From Armatimonadota bacterium (GTDB lineage: Bacteria; Sysuimicrobiota; Sysuimicrobiia; Sysuimicrobiales; Kaftiobacteriaceae), in the NCBI GenBank assembly GCA_031081675.1, contig JAVHLZ010000008.1, positions 47,107 through 90,201 of the forward strand: a stretch of DNA of 43,095 bases, written 5' to 3'. Below, piece by piece: positions 15,579 through 24,248 of the stretch. Under the pieces are notes generated by a model. That model saw only the letters and a list, made by a program, of their open reading frames with translations, searched no databases and was not told the DNA's origin. The translations under genes and the position numbers were made by a program. Positions within the stretch are counted from its first letter, which is position 1, and the number at the start of each line of letters is the position of its first letter.

Positions 15579-17516
15579 GTGGCTTCCCCGCCGTTTGCCG
15601 ACGTCGCCCTCAACGTTCCCCTGCGGGCCGGCGATCGGGTGTGGACGTTCGCCGTGCCCGAGTCCGTGCGGCCGCACCTGAGAGTCGGAACGGCGGTCTG
15701 GGTCCCCCTGGGACGCGCCCAGGCCCTGGGGTTTGTGGTCCGGTTCACCTCCGCCGCCCCCGCCCGGCCCCGGCCGATCGCCGCCGTGGAAGATCGCCTG
15801 CCGGTCCTTCCCGAGGACCTGGTGGCCCTGGCGTGGTGGATGGCCGAGCGCTACGTGTGCAGCGTGGGCGAGGCGATCGCCGCCATGGTGCCGCCTCCGC
15901 GGGCCGGCCTGCGCCGGCGGTCGGATCCGGCGCCGGTGTATGCCCCCTCCGGGGAACCGTCATCCGGCGATCCCCCGGGCGTGCTGCCCCTGCTGGAGGC
16001 ACAGGGTGCCCGGGTTGCCGTGGTCGGAGAGGAGGGCCGGTTCGACGCCTACGCGGCCGCCGTGCGGGCGACGCTGGATGAGGGCCGGGGGGTCATCGTC
16101 CTGACCCCGGAGGTGGCCCAGGCCGAGCGTCTGGCGCCGTGGCTGGCCAGGCGGGCAGGGGTTCCCGCGGGGCTGCTCACGGGGGCCGTGGGGGACGGCG
16201 CCCGCTGGAGCCTGTGGCGCAGCCTGCTGGCTGGCCACCCGCGCCTCGTGGTGGGCACGCGCCTGGCCGTCTTCGCGCCGGTGCCTGACCTCGGCCTGAT
16301 CGTGGTGGAGCAGGAAGATGACACCTCCTACAAGGAAGAGCGGGAGCCCCGCTACCACGCCCGCGCCGTCGCCGAGGCGCGGGCGGACCTGGCCGGCGCG
16401 CGGGTGGTCCTGGGCTCGCCGGCGCCGTCCCTGGAGGTGATGGCCGCCGTCCGGCAGGGCCGTCTGGCGGCGGTGACGGCGCCAGGGAGCGAGCGCGTCC
16501 CGGTGGTCGTGGCTGACGTCCGCGCCGAGGCGGCGGCCCTGGGCGGGCTTCTGTCCCGCCGCCTGTACCAGGCGCTGGCGCGGACGCTGCCGGCCGGACG
16601 GGCCACCATCTTCGTCCCCCGCCGGGGATACGCCGACTTCCTCCTGTGCCACGAGTGCGGGGCGGTGCCGCGCTGCCCCCAGTGCGGGGTGGCGTACACG
16701 TACCACCGCGAGCGGGTGCGTCCGGCGCCCGCGGTCCGGCTGGCCTGTCACCTGTGCGGCCGCCACGAAGGCGTGCCCGAGGTGTGTCCCGCCTGCGGGG
16801 GTGTGCAGATGCGCCCTCACGGGGTGGGCACCGAGCGCGTGGAGGCCGCCCTCCGCCGGCTGTTCTCGGGCGTGCCGGTGTTTCGCCTCGACACCGAGTC
16901 CGCCCCCACCGAGGAGGCTCAGCAGCAGATCTGGAGCCGGTTCGCGCGGCGCGGCGGCCTTCTGGTCGGCACCCAGCTGCTGGTCCGGGGCGTGGGCCAC
17001 GTCCGGTCCGCCGTGGTGGGGGCCGTGGGGGTGGATGCGGCCCTGCACCTGCCCGACATCCGCGCGGCCGAGCGGACCTACCAGACGCTGGTCCGGTTGC
17101 GGCGCCTGGCCCTCGAGGAGATGATCGTCCAGACGTTTCACCCCACCCATCCGGTCTGGCTGGCCCTGACCCAGGACGACCCCGACCGGTTCTACCGGGC
17201 GGAACTGGAGGCGCGGGAGCGGTTTGGCTATCCACCCGCCCGGCCGTTGATCAACGTGCTCCTGAGCTGCCCGCAGGCGGGTGCGGCGCGGGAGGCGGCC
17301 CAGGTCGTCGCCGACGCCCTGGCCCCCGCCGCAGACGTGCTGGGCCCGTCGCCCGCCCCGGGGGGGCGACGGCGGGGCCGCGTGCGCTGGCAGCTCCTGA
17401 TCAAAGAGCGCGACCCCGCCCGGGCCCGCCGCATCCTGGCCGACCTGCTGACGTCCCGCCGGCTGCCCCGGGCCGTCGCGGTGACGGTGGACGCCGACCC
17501 GCTCGACCTGTTCTGA
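15579..17516 (+). CDS. priA: PriA-like primosomal protein N', helicase motifs lost
   Basis: PriA recognises stalled forks and reloads the replicative helicase. The 645-residue protein keeps the N-terminal DNA-binding domain, the zinc-binding region with eight cysteines (357, 360, 366, 369, 390, 393, 403, 406) and the C-terminal domain. The ATPase motifs are gone: Walker A (GVTGSGKTEVY in active PriA) reads VVGEEGRFDAY at 148-158, the DEEH box reads EQED at 244-247, and motif VI (QVAGRAGR) reads LVRLRRLA. The same state is known for actinobacterial PriA, annotated as probably lacking helicase activity. GTG at 15579 is the only sensible start, four bases after the previous stop. It likely acts as a structural primosome factor. 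Confidence 0.9.
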   Translation: MASPPFADVALNVPLRAGDRVWTFAVPESVRPHLRVGTAVWVPLGRAQALGFVVRFTSAAPARPRPIAAVEDRLPVLPEDLVALAWWMAERYVCSVGEAIAAMVPPPRAGLRRRSDPAPVYAPSGEPSSGDPPGVLPLLEAQGARVAVVGEEGRFDAYAAAVRATLDEGRGVIVLTPEVAQAERLAPWLARRAGVPAGLLTGAVGDGARWSLWRSLLAGHPRLVVGTRLAVFAPVPDLGLIVVEQEDDTSYKEEREPRYHARAVAEARADLAGARVVLGSPAPSLEVMAAVRQGRLAAVTAPGSERVPVVVADVRAEAAALGGLLSRRLYQALARTLPAGRATIFVPRRGYADFLLCHECGAVPRCPQCGVAYTYHRERVRPAPAVRLACHLCGRHEGVPEVCPACGGVQMRPHGVGTERVEAALRRLFSGVPVFRLDTESAPTEEAQQQIWSRFARRGGLLVGTQLLVRGVGHVRSAVVGAVGVDAALHLPDIRAAERTYQTLVRLRRLALEEMIVQTFHPTHPVWLALTQDDPDRFYRAELEARERFGYPPARPLINVLLSCPQAGAAREAAQVVADALAPAADVLGPSPAPGGRRRGRVRWQLLIKERDPARARRILADLLTSRRLPRAVAVTVDADPLDLF

Positions 17517-17545
17517 GGGCGCGGCGCTGAACCGGCCGCGCCGGG

Positions 17546-17575
17546 TAGACCGACGGAGAGCCGGCGCAGTATAGT
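17546..17575 (+). promoter_or_regulatory. Promoter at def, possibly giving a leaderless mRNA
   Basis: TATAGT at 17570-17575 with TAGACC at 17546-17551 (18 bp spacing) would start RNA near 17582, two bases before the GTG start of def at 17584. No ribosome-binding site lies between -10 and GTG, which fits leaderless translation. The -35 is only a fair match. Confidence 0.5.
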
Positions 17576-17583
17576 GGTATGTC

Positions 17584-18081
17584 GTGAAGATCGTCACCGT
17601 CGACAGTCCCCAGGGGGCCGTCCTCCGGCGCCGCGCGCGGCCCGTCGGGCGGGTGACCGAGCAGGTGCGCGCGTTGATGGACGAGATGTTCCTGACCATG
17701 CGCGCGGCCGGGGGGATCGGCCTGGCGGCTCCGCAGGTGGGCGTCGGCCTGCGGGTGATCGTGGCCGAGGTGGACCGCCGCCGGGTGGCGCTGGCGGATC
17801 CTGTCATCGTGCGGGCCGAGGGCCAGGAGGTGGGGACCGAGGGCTGCCTGTCCATCCCCGGGGTGGTGGCCGAGGTCCCCCGCGCCGCCCGGGTGACCGT
17901 CCGGGGGAAGAACCGGCGCGGGCGCGGTGTCACCGTGACCGCCGAGGGGCTATTGAGCCGCGTGCTCCAGCACGAGATCGACCACCTGGACGGGATCCTG
18001 TTCCTGGACCGGGTGGTGGACCGGTCGACGATCCGCCAGGTGGGACAGACGGCCGAGGTGGAGGCCGCCGTCTCCGGATGA
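17584..18081 (+). CDS. def: Peptide deformylase
   Basis: Def removes the formyl group from the N-terminal methionine of new proteins. The 165-residue metalloenzyme has all three family motifs: GIGLAAPQVG, EGCLSIPG with the metal-binding Cys, and QHEIDHLDG with two metal-binding His and the catalytic Glu. The GTG at 17584 gives the common N-terminus KIVTVDSP. There is no Shine-Dalgarno sequence, but a -10 hexamer ends nine bases upstream. It overlaps fmt by 4 bp (ATGA), so deformylase and formyltransferase are made together, as in Bacillus. Confidence 0.95.
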   Translation: MKIVTVDSPQGAVLRRRARPVGRVTEQVRALMDEMFLTMRAAGGIGLAAPQVGVGLRVIVAEVDRRRVALADPVIVRAEGQEVGTEGCLSIPGVVAEVPRAARVTVRGKNRRGRGVTVTAEGLLSRVLQHEIDHLDGILFLDRVVDRSTIRQVGQTAEVEAAVSG

Positions 18082-19088
18082 CCCCCTCCTCCGCCGCCGG
18101 CTCGGGCCGGCTGCGCGTGGTGTTCTTCGGCACTCCGCAGTTTGCGGTTCCCTCCCTGCAGGCCCTGGCGGCGGAGGCCCACGTGGCCGTCGTGGTCACC
18201 CAGCCGGACCGACCCCGGGGCCGCGGCCGCGTGGTGGAACCTCCCCCGGTGGCCCGGGCCGCGCGGGACCTGGGTCTGCCGGTGATGCAGCCCGTCCGCC
18301 TGCGCGACCCCCAGGTGGTGGAGCGGCTGCGGACGGCGGGGGCGGACCTGCACGTCACCGTGGCATACGGGCGGATCATTCCGCCGGAGATCCTCGCCCT
18401 GCCGCCCCGCGGCAGCATCAACGTGCACCCTTCCCTCCTCCCGCGCCACCGGGGGGCCTCGCCGATCCAGGCGGCCCTCCTGGCCGGGGACGCCGAGACC
18501 GGCGTGACGGTCCTGTACCAGACCCCCGAGATGGATGCTGGAGACATCATTCTTCAGCGCCGGGTGCCCATCGCGCCGGACGACACGGCCCGCACCCTGG
18601 AGGCCCGCCTGGCCCGGGAGGCGGCGGAGGCGCTGGTGGAGGCGGTGCGCCTGATCGCCGCCGGGACAGCCCCGCGGCGGCCGCAGGATCCTGCGGCGGC
18701 CACGTATGCCGGCAAGTTGCGCAAGGAGGACGGCCGCGTGGAGTGGACGCGCCCCGCCGTGGAGCTGGCCCGCCTGGTGCGCGCCATGGATCCGTGGCCG
18801 TCCGCGTTCACCTGGCACCGGGGGCGGCTGCTGAAGATCTGGCGGGCACAGCCGGTGGAGGCCTCCGGCCCGCCGGGCACCGTGGTGGAGGTGCGCCCGG
18901 GCGACGGAATCGTGGTGGCCTGCGGACAGGGCGGGCTGCTGATCACCGAGGTGCAGCCCGAAGGACGGCGGCGCATGACGGCCGACGAGTACGTGCGGGG
19001 CAGCCGCCTGGCGGCGGGGGAGCGGCTGGGCGAGGGTGCGGGAGCGCTGGACGAGGGGAACGCGGGAACGCGGGCGTCTCCCGGATAG
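18078..19088 (+). CDS. fmt: Methionyl-tRNA formyltransferase
   Basis: Fmt formylates Met-tRNA-fMet using 10-formyl-tetrahydrofolate, so that translation can start. The 336-residue protein has VVFFGTPQFAVPSLQAL at the N-terminus, the folate-site motif SLLPRHRGASPIQAAL, the EMDAGDIILQ segment, and the C-terminal OB-like domain that holds tRNA. The C-terminal 20 residues (EGAGALDEGNAGTRASPG region) are low-complexity and unlikely to be structured. ATG at 18078 overlaps the def stop. No frame disruption is seen. Confidence 0.95.
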   Translation: MTPSSAAGSGRLRVVFFGTPQFAVPSLQALAAEAHVAVVVTQPDRPRGRGRVVEPPPVARAARDLGLPVMQPVRLRDPQVVERLRTAGADLHVTVAYGRIIPPEILALPPRGSINVHPSLLPRHRGASPIQAALLAGDAETGVTVLYQTPEMDAGDIILQRRVPIAPDDTARTLEARLAREAAEALVEAVRLIAAGTAPRRPQDPAAATYAGKLRKEDGRVEWTRPAVELARLVRAMDPWPSAFTWHRGRLLKIWRAQPVEASGPPGTVVEVRPGDGIVVACGQGGLLITEVQPEGRRRMTADEYVRGSRLAAGERLGEGAGALDEGNAGTRASPG

Positions 19089-19130
19089 GGCAGAGCGCGC
19101 GTCCGGGCTTCCGCGCGGTTCGGATTTCGA

Positions 19131-19136
19131 TATAAT
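19131..19136 (+). promoter_or_regulatory. Consensus -10 box upstream of the YugP-type gene
   Basis: A perfect TATAAT lies 30 bp before the protease ATG. The region 17 bp upstream (CTTCCG) is a poor -35, so a promoter is likely but not certain. Confidence 0.45.
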
Positions 19137-19165
19137 GAAGGGCGACTACGTCGGTGGAGGGGACC

Positions 19166-19852
19166 ATGTGGTTCTGGGATCCTACGATGATTGTTCTGCT
19201 GCCGGCGATTGCGCTGGCGCTGTACGCCCACTGGCGCGTGCAGTCCACCTTCCGCCGGTACGCGGGCGTGCCGGCGGCCACCGGCTATACCGGCGCCCAG
19301 GTGGCGGCCGAGCTGCTGCGCCGTGCCGGTGTGGCCGGCGTCCGCATCGAGCCGGTGGGTGGCCTCCTGGCCGACCACTATGACCCCGCCCGCAAGGTCC
19401 TGCGGCTGTCGCCGGACGTCTACAGCGGCAACTCGCTGGCCGCGCTGGGGGTGGCGGCCCACGAGGCCGGCCACGCCCTCCAGGACCGGGAGGGCTACGC
19501 CCCGCTGCGGCTGCGGACCGCCATCGTGCCCGCGGCGACCCTGGGGACCAACGCGGCGTGGATCCTGTTCATGATCGGCCTGTTTGCCGGCCTGCCGCGG
19601 CTGATGGACCTGGGGATCCTGCTGTTCCTGGGCTACATCGCCTACGCGCTCGTCACCCTGCCGGTGGAGTTTGACGCCAGCCGCCGGGCCGTGGCGCTGC
19701 TGCAGGGCCACGGGTTCGTGCTGCCCCAGGAAGCCCAGGGCGTCCGCGCGGTGCTCCAGGCTGCGGCCCTGACCTACGTGGCCGCCGCCACCATGGCGAT
19801 CCTGCAGCTGGTCCGGCTGCTCCTGATCCGCCAGGCGTCCCGGGAGGAGTGA
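19166..19852 (+). CDS. Membrane zinc metallopeptidase (YugP family)
   Basis: This 228-residue membrane protein has an N-terminal transmembrane helix (MIVLLPAIALALYA), the zincin motif HEAGHALQD around residue 105, two or more further hydrophobic segments (AAWILFMIGLFAGLP; LMDLGILLFLGYIAYALVTLPVEF) and a final helix. The EFDASRRA stretch after the second pair carries a conserved acidic residue likely to bind zinc. YugP proteins are presumed membrane proteases, and the substrates are unknown. The ATG at 19166 has GGAGGGG before it. It separates fmt from rsmB, which are adjacent in Bacillus, so it is an insertion into that gene order. Confidence 0.88.
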   Translation: MWFWDPTMIVLLPAIALALYAHWRVQSTFRRYAGVPAATGYTGAQVAAELLRRAGVAGVRIEPVGGLLADHYDPARKVLRLSPDVYSGNSLAALGVAAHEAGHALQDREGYAPLRLRTAIVPAATLGTNAAWILFMIGLFAGLPRLMDLGILLFLGYIAYALVTLPVEFDASRRAVALLQGHGFVLPQEAQGVRAVLQAAALTYVAAATMAILQLVRLLLIRQASREE

Positions 19853-19855
19853 CCT

Positions 19856-21232
19856 CTGGGACGCGCCGTCCCTGCGCGGCGACCTCCGGCCAGCCCGGCG
19901 CGCGAGGTCGCCGCGCAGGTTCTGGCGCGGGTTGACAGCACCGGAGCCTACAGCACCCTCCTCCTCCACCACGCCCTGGCCCGGGCGGGGCTGGGGCCGG
20001 CCGACGCCGCCCTGGCCACCGAGATCGTCCAGGGCACGCTGCGCTGGCAGGCGCGGGTGGACTGGACGCTGGCCGCGGTCGTCCGCTACCCGCTGGCCGA
20101 GCTGCCGCCGCCGATCCGGGCGATCCTCCGCGCCTCGGTCTACCAGCTGCTGTTCTTGGACCGCGTCCCCGCCCACGCCGTCGTGTCCGACGCGGTGACC
20201 CTGGCCCGCGCCCACGGGCACGCCGGCGTGGCCGCCCTGGTCAACGCCGTCCTGCGGCGGGTGGCGGCCCGGGGGGAGCGTCCCCTGCCCGAGGATCCCA
20301 TCGGGCGCCTGGCCCTCGAGTACTCCCACCCACGGTGGCTGGTGGAGCGGTGGGTACAGCGCCTGGGCCCCGAGGAGACCGCGCAGCTGTGTCGGGCCAA
20401 CAACACTCCGCCTCCGCTGGCGGTGCGGGTGAACGTCCTGGCCCGCACCCCTGACGAGGTCGCCGCCCAGCTGGCCTCCACCGGCGTCCGCGTTCAGCCC
20501 ACGGTCCTGGCCGAGGGCCTGATCCTCGACGGCCCCGCCGGGCCCCGACGCCGGCTGGTGGAGGAGGGCATCCTCATGGTCCAGGATCTGGGAGCGATGC
20601 TGGTGACGCACCTGCTGGACCCGCAGCCCGGCGAGACCATCATCGACGCCTGCGCGGCGCCGGGCGGCAAGACCACCCACATCGCCGAGCGGCAGGGTGA
20701 TCGCGGCCGGATCATCGCGTGCGACGTGCATCCCGGCCGGCTGGACCTGGTGCGGCGGCGGGCGCAGGGGCGGGGGCTGCGCAGCATCGAGGTGGTGGTG
20801 GCCGATGCCCGCGCCCTGGGAGCCCGCTGGCCAGAGGCGGCCGATCGGGTCCTGCTGGACGCTCCGTGCTCCGGGCTGGGAGTCGTGCGGCGGCGGCCGG
20901 AGATCAAGTGGCGCGTGCGGCCCGCCGACCTCCCCGCCCACGCCGCCCGGCAGCTGGAGATGCTGCGGGGAGCCTGCGGTGCCGTGCGCCCCGGCGGTGT
21001 GCTACTCTACAGCGTGTGCACCACCGAGCCTGAGGAGGGACCGGACGTGGTGGCCCAGTTCCTGCGGGCGCACCCCGACTTCGTGCCGGATCCGGACCTG
21101 CCCGTCCCGCCCGGGCTGCCGTCCGGCGGCGACCCGCCGGGGTCGCTCACCCTGTGGCCGCACCGGCACGGCACCGACGGATTCTACATCGCCCGGATGC
21201 GCCGCCTGGGAAGCCCCCGTCCGGCGCCATGA
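19856..21232 (+). CDS. rsmB: 16S rRNA m5C967 methyltransferase RsmB, apparent CTG start
   Basis: RsmB methylates C967 of 16S rRNA with SAM. The full protein needs an N-terminal NusB-like domain; that reading frame (REVAAQVLARVDSTGAY, then AALATEIVQGTLRWQARVDW) is open from 19853 but has no ATG, GTG or TTG before GTG at 20057, which would cut the domain in half. CTG at 19856 is preceded by GGAGGAG with a six-base gap, and gives 458 residues, the usual size. The methyltransferase domain shows DACAAPGGKTTHIA, DAPCSG (Cys338) and YSVCTTEPEE (Cys388, catalytic). The frame overlaps rlmN by 4 bp. A start at CTG is my inference. Confidence 0.9.
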   Translation: MGRAVPARRPPASPAREVAAQVLARVDSTGAYSTLLLHHALARAGLGPADAALATEIVQGTLRWQARVDWTLAAVVRYPLAELPPPIRAILRASVYQLLFLDRVPAHAVVSDAVTLARAHGHAGVAALVNAVLRRVAARGERPLPEDPIGRLALEYSHPRWLVERWVQRLGPEETAQLCRANNTPPPLAVRVNVLARTPDEVAAQLASTGVRVQPTVLAEGLILDGPAGPRRRLVEEGILMVQDLGAMLVTHLLDPQPGETIIDACAAPGGKTTHIAERQGDRGRIIACDVHPGRLDLVRRRAQGRGLRSIEVVVADARALGARWPEAADRVLLDAPCSGLGVVRRRPEIKWRVRPADLPAHAARQLEMLRGACGAVRPGGVLLYSVCTTEPEEGPDVVAQFLRAHPDFVPDPDLPVPPGLPSGGDPPGSLTLWPHRHGTDGFYIARMRRLGSPRPAP

Positions 21233-22392
21233 CCACCGCCGGCCCCGTGGACCTGACCGGACTGACCCTGCCGGAGATCCAGGCGCTCCTGGAGCGGTGG
21301 GGGGAGCCGCCCTACCGGGCGGCCCAGCTGGCCCGGTGGATCTACCGTCGGTCCGCCACGTCGTGGGCGGAGATGACGGACCTGCCCGCGGCCCTGCGGG
21401 CCCGTCTGGCCGGGCAGTGCCGCCTGGTGGTCCTGCACCCGGTGAGCGTGGTGTCCGCCGACGGAGGCGACACCCTCAAGTACCTGCTGGCTCTGCCCGA
21501 CGGCGCCGCGGTGGAGACGGTGTTCATGCGGTACCGGGACGGCCGCCGCAGCGTGTGCGTGTCCACCCAGGTGGGGTGCGGCATGGGGTGCACCTTCTGC
21601 GCCACCGGCCTGGCCGGGCTGATCCGGAACCTGACCGCCGGGGAGATCGTCGACCAGGTGCTCGCCGTGCAGCGGCTCACCGGAGAGCGCCCGACCCACG
21701 TGGTGTTCATGGGCATGGGCGAACCGCTGGCCAACTACGACGCCACCCTGCGGGCGGTGCGGGTGCTCAACGCGCCGTGGGGAGTGGGCATCGGGATGCG
21801 CCGGATGACCGTGTCCACCGTGGGCCTGGTGCCCCAGATCCGCCGGCTGGCGGCCGAGCGCCTGCAGCTCACCCTGGCGGTCTCGCTGCACGCCCCCACC
21901 GACGATCTGCGGGCGTCCCTGGTGCCCATCACCCGCCGGTGGCCGGTGGCCGAGCTGCTGGACGCCAGCCGCGACTACGTGGCGGCCACGGGCCGCCGGG
22001 TGACCTTCGAGTACGTGCTGCTGGAGGGCGTCAACGACCACCCGGCCCAGGCGGCCACCCTCGCCGACCTGCTGCGCTCCCGGGCGGCGGGGCTGCGGGC
22101 GTCGGGCGAGGACGTCGCCCAGGGGTTTCCGGTGGGCCGCTCCGAGGGGCCGCCCGGCCCCCGCGGGTGGCCGTTCCACGTGAACCTGATCCCCTGGAAC
22201 CCGGTGCCGGACCTCCCCTACCGGCGTCCGCCCCGCGCCCGCGTGGCGGCGTTCGCCCGCACCCTGCGGCGGCGGGGGGTGCCGGTGACGGTGCGCCTGG
22301 AGCGCGGGGTGGACATCGAGGCGGCGTGCGGCCAGCTGCGCCGCACGCGCCCGGTCCCGCCCGCTCCCGTGGGGGCGGAGGTGTCCCGGTGA
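21229..22392 (+). CDS. rlmN: Dual-specificity rRNA/tRNA adenine C2 methyltransferase RlmN
   Basis: RlmN is a radical SAM enzyme that methylates C2 of A2503 in 23S rRNA and A37 in some tRNAs. The 387-residue protein has the Fe-S cluster motif GCGMGCTFCATG, the SAM-binding segment VVFMGMGEPLANYD, VSLHAPTDDLRASLVPI, and a C-terminal Cys in the AACGQL stretch that matches the methyl-carrying cysteine. A short insertion rich in Gly and Pro (about residues 295-320, SGEDVAQGFPVGRSEGPPGP) precedes HVNLIPWNPV. ATG overlaps the rsmB stop (ATGA), and the stop overlaps prkC (GTGA). Confidence 0.95.
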   Translation: MTTAGPVDLTGLTLPEIQALLERWGEPPYRAAQLARWIYRRSATSWAEMTDLPAALRARLAGQCRLVVLHPVSVVSADGGDTLKYLLALPDGAAVETVFMRYRDGRRSVCVSTQVGCGMGCTFCATGLAGLIRNLTAGEIVDQVLAVQRLTGERPTHVVFMGMGEPLANYDATLRAVRVLNAPWGVGIGMRRMTVSTVGLVPQIRRLAAERLQLTLAVSLHAPTDDLRASLVPITRRWPVAELLDASRDYVAATGRRVTFEYVLLEGVNDHPAQAATLADLLRSRAAGLRASGEDVAQGFPVGRSEGPPGPRGWPFHVNLIPWNPVPDLPYRRPPRARVAAFARTLRRRGVPVTVRLERGVDIEAACGQLRRTRPVPPAPVGAEVSR

Positions 22393-24248
22393 TCGCCAGC
22401 GGACGGGTGGTGGCGGGGCGGTACGAGATCCTCGACCGCATCAGCGAGGGCGGGATGGCCACGGTCTACCGCGCCCGCCGGCTCACCGACGGTGCCGTGG
22501 TGGCGCTGAAGGTCCTGCGGGAGCAGTTCAGCGGCGACGCCGAGTTCGTGGAGCGGTTCCAGCGCGAGGCACGGGCCGTCAGCCAGCTGCGCCACCCGTG
22601 CATGGTCGAGATCTACGACAGCGGCGCCGACGGCCCGGTGCACTACATCGCCATGGAGTACGTGGAGGGCTCCAACCTCAAAGAGTACCTTCGCCGGGAG
22701 GGGCGCCTCAGCCCCGAGCGGGCCCTGCAGATCGCCGCCCAGGTCGCCGACGCCCTCGCCCACGCCCACGCCCACGGCATCGTCCACCGGGACGTCAAGC
22801 CCCAGAACATCCTGCTCACCGCCGATGGCCGGGTGAAGGTCACCGACTTCGGCATCGCCCGCGCCCTCAGCGCGGCCACCATCACCCACACCGGGACGGT
22901 GCTGGGCTCGGTCCAGTACCTGTCCCCCGAGCAGGCCCGGGGCGCTGCCGTGGGGGAGGCCGCCGACCTGTACGCCCTGGGGGTTGTCCTCTACGAGATG
23001 GTGACCGGCCGGCTGCCGTTCGAGGACGACGCGCCCATCGCCCTGGCCCTGGCCCACATCCACCGCGATCCCCCTCCGCCGCGCATGCTGGTGCCCGACC
23101 TGCCCGAGCGGGTGGAGGGAATCATCCTCCGGGCCCTGCGCAAGGCGCCCGCGGAGCGGTACCGTTCCGCGGGCGAGATGCGGTCGGACCTGCTGGGCCA
23201 GTCGGACCTCTGGCGCCTCCCCCCTCCGCAGCCGGCCGCAGGACCCGCGCCCGCGCCGCCCCGCCGGATGCCGGCGTCGGTGATCGTCGGCGCGTCGGCG
23301 GTGGTCCTGGCCGTCGGTCTGTGGCTGGGCTGGCGCGCCCTGGCGGGCTACCTGACCGTGCCCGAAGTGACGGTGCCGGATTTCGTGGGCCAGCCCCTGG
23401 AGGTGGCCGAGCAGATGGCCCAGCAGGCCGGCCTGCGGCTGCTGGTCGCCGAGCAGGTCCACAGCGCCACCGCGCCCCCGCACACCGTGGTGTCCCAGGA
23501 CCAACCGCCCGGCAAGGTGGTCAAGCGCGGGCGGGTGGTGCGGGTGACCACCAGCTTGGGGGCCGAGGTGGTGGTGGTCCCGGATGTGGAGGGGCGGTCG
23601 CTGCAGGAGGCGCGCCTGCTCATCGATCAGGCGCGATTGCGCATCGGCGAGCTGCGGGAGGCGTTTGACGAGCAGGTCGCGGGCGGCTTCGTCCTCGCCC
23701 AGGACCCGCAGCCCGGGGCCCGGGTGGAGCGCGGGCGCGCCATCAACCTGGTGGTGAGCAAGGGGCCCCAGCGGCTGACGATGCCCGCCCTGATCGGCCG
23801 CCCCCTGCCCGAGGCCCGCCGCCTGTTGCAGGAGATGGGGATCACCCTGGCCGAGGTGCGCACCGCTACCCGCGCGGACGTGGACCCCGGGACGGTGGTG
23901 GAGCAGTCGCCGGCAGCCGGCACCCGGATGCGCGCCCAGGACCCGGTGGCGGTGACCGTGGCGGTGCGCCCGGGGCAGGAGGATGTGCCCCCCACGACGC
24001 CGGTGGTGACCGCCCAGGCCCAACCCGGCGCGGCCGACGAGAAGGTGACCCTGGTGCAGGTGGTGGTGCCCGCCGGCGATCCCGCCCAGGAGGTGCGGAT
24101 CGTGGTGGTGGACGAAACCGGAGTGCGGGAGCTCCTGCGCCAGCCGTTCGCGCCAGGCGACCGGGTGGCCGAGACCGTGCGCTCGCGGGGCTACACCATC
24201 ATCCAGGTGTACCTGCAGGGGCGCCTGGTGCAGGAGATCCGACCGTGA
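22389..24248 (+). CDS. prkC: PASTA-domain Ser/Thr protein kinase (PrkC/PknB family)
   Basis: A membrane-anchored Hanks-type kinase that senses cell-wall fragments and phosphorylates cell-division and translation proteins in Gram-positives. The 619-residue product has an intracellular kinase domain at 12-270 with Lys41, HRDVKPQNILL (Asp135) and DFGIA (Asp153), a Pro-rich linker, a transmembrane helix at about 297-318, three extracellular PASTA repeats (roughly 325-388, 395-457, 463-526) and a 90-residue C-terminal domain of unknown kind. In Bacillus the phosphatase prpC lies between rlmN and prkC; here rlmN overlaps prkC directly, so no partner phosphatase is adjacent. The gene is GTGA-coupled on both sides. 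Confidence 0.95.
   Translation: MIASGRVVAGRYEILDRISEGGMATVYRARRLTDGAVVALKVLREQFSGDAEFVERFQREARAVSQLRHPCMVEIYDSGADGPVHYIAMEYVEGSNLKEYLRREGRLSPERALQIAAQVADALAHAHAHGIVHRDVKPQNILLTADGRVKVTDFGIARALSAATITHTGTVLGSVQYLSPEQARGAAVGEAADLYALGVVLYEMVTGRLPFEDDAPIALALAHIHRDPPPPRMLVPDLPERVEGIILRALRKAPAERYRSAGEMRSDLLGQSDLWRLPPPQPAAGPAPAPPRRMPASVIVGASAVVLAVGLWLGWRALAGYLTVPEVTVPDFVGQPLEVAEQMAQQAGLRLLVAEQVHSATAPPHTVVSQDQPPGKVVKRGRVVRVTTSLGAEVVVVPDVEGRSLQEARLLIDQARLRIGELREAFDEQVAGGFVLAQDPQPGARVERGRAINLVVSKGPQRLTMPALIGRPLPEARRLLQEMGITLAEVRTATRADVDPGTVVEQSPAAGTRMRAQDPVAVTVAVRPGQEDVPPTTPVVTAQAQPGAADEKVTLVQVVVPAGDPAQEVRIVVVDETGVRELLRQPFAPGDRVAETVRSRGYTIIQVYLQGRLVQEIRP

Noticed and set aside
15960-18818. A 952-residue minus-strand frame across priA, def and fmt
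   Set aside because: It spans three real genes and has low-complexity composition with no recognisable motif.
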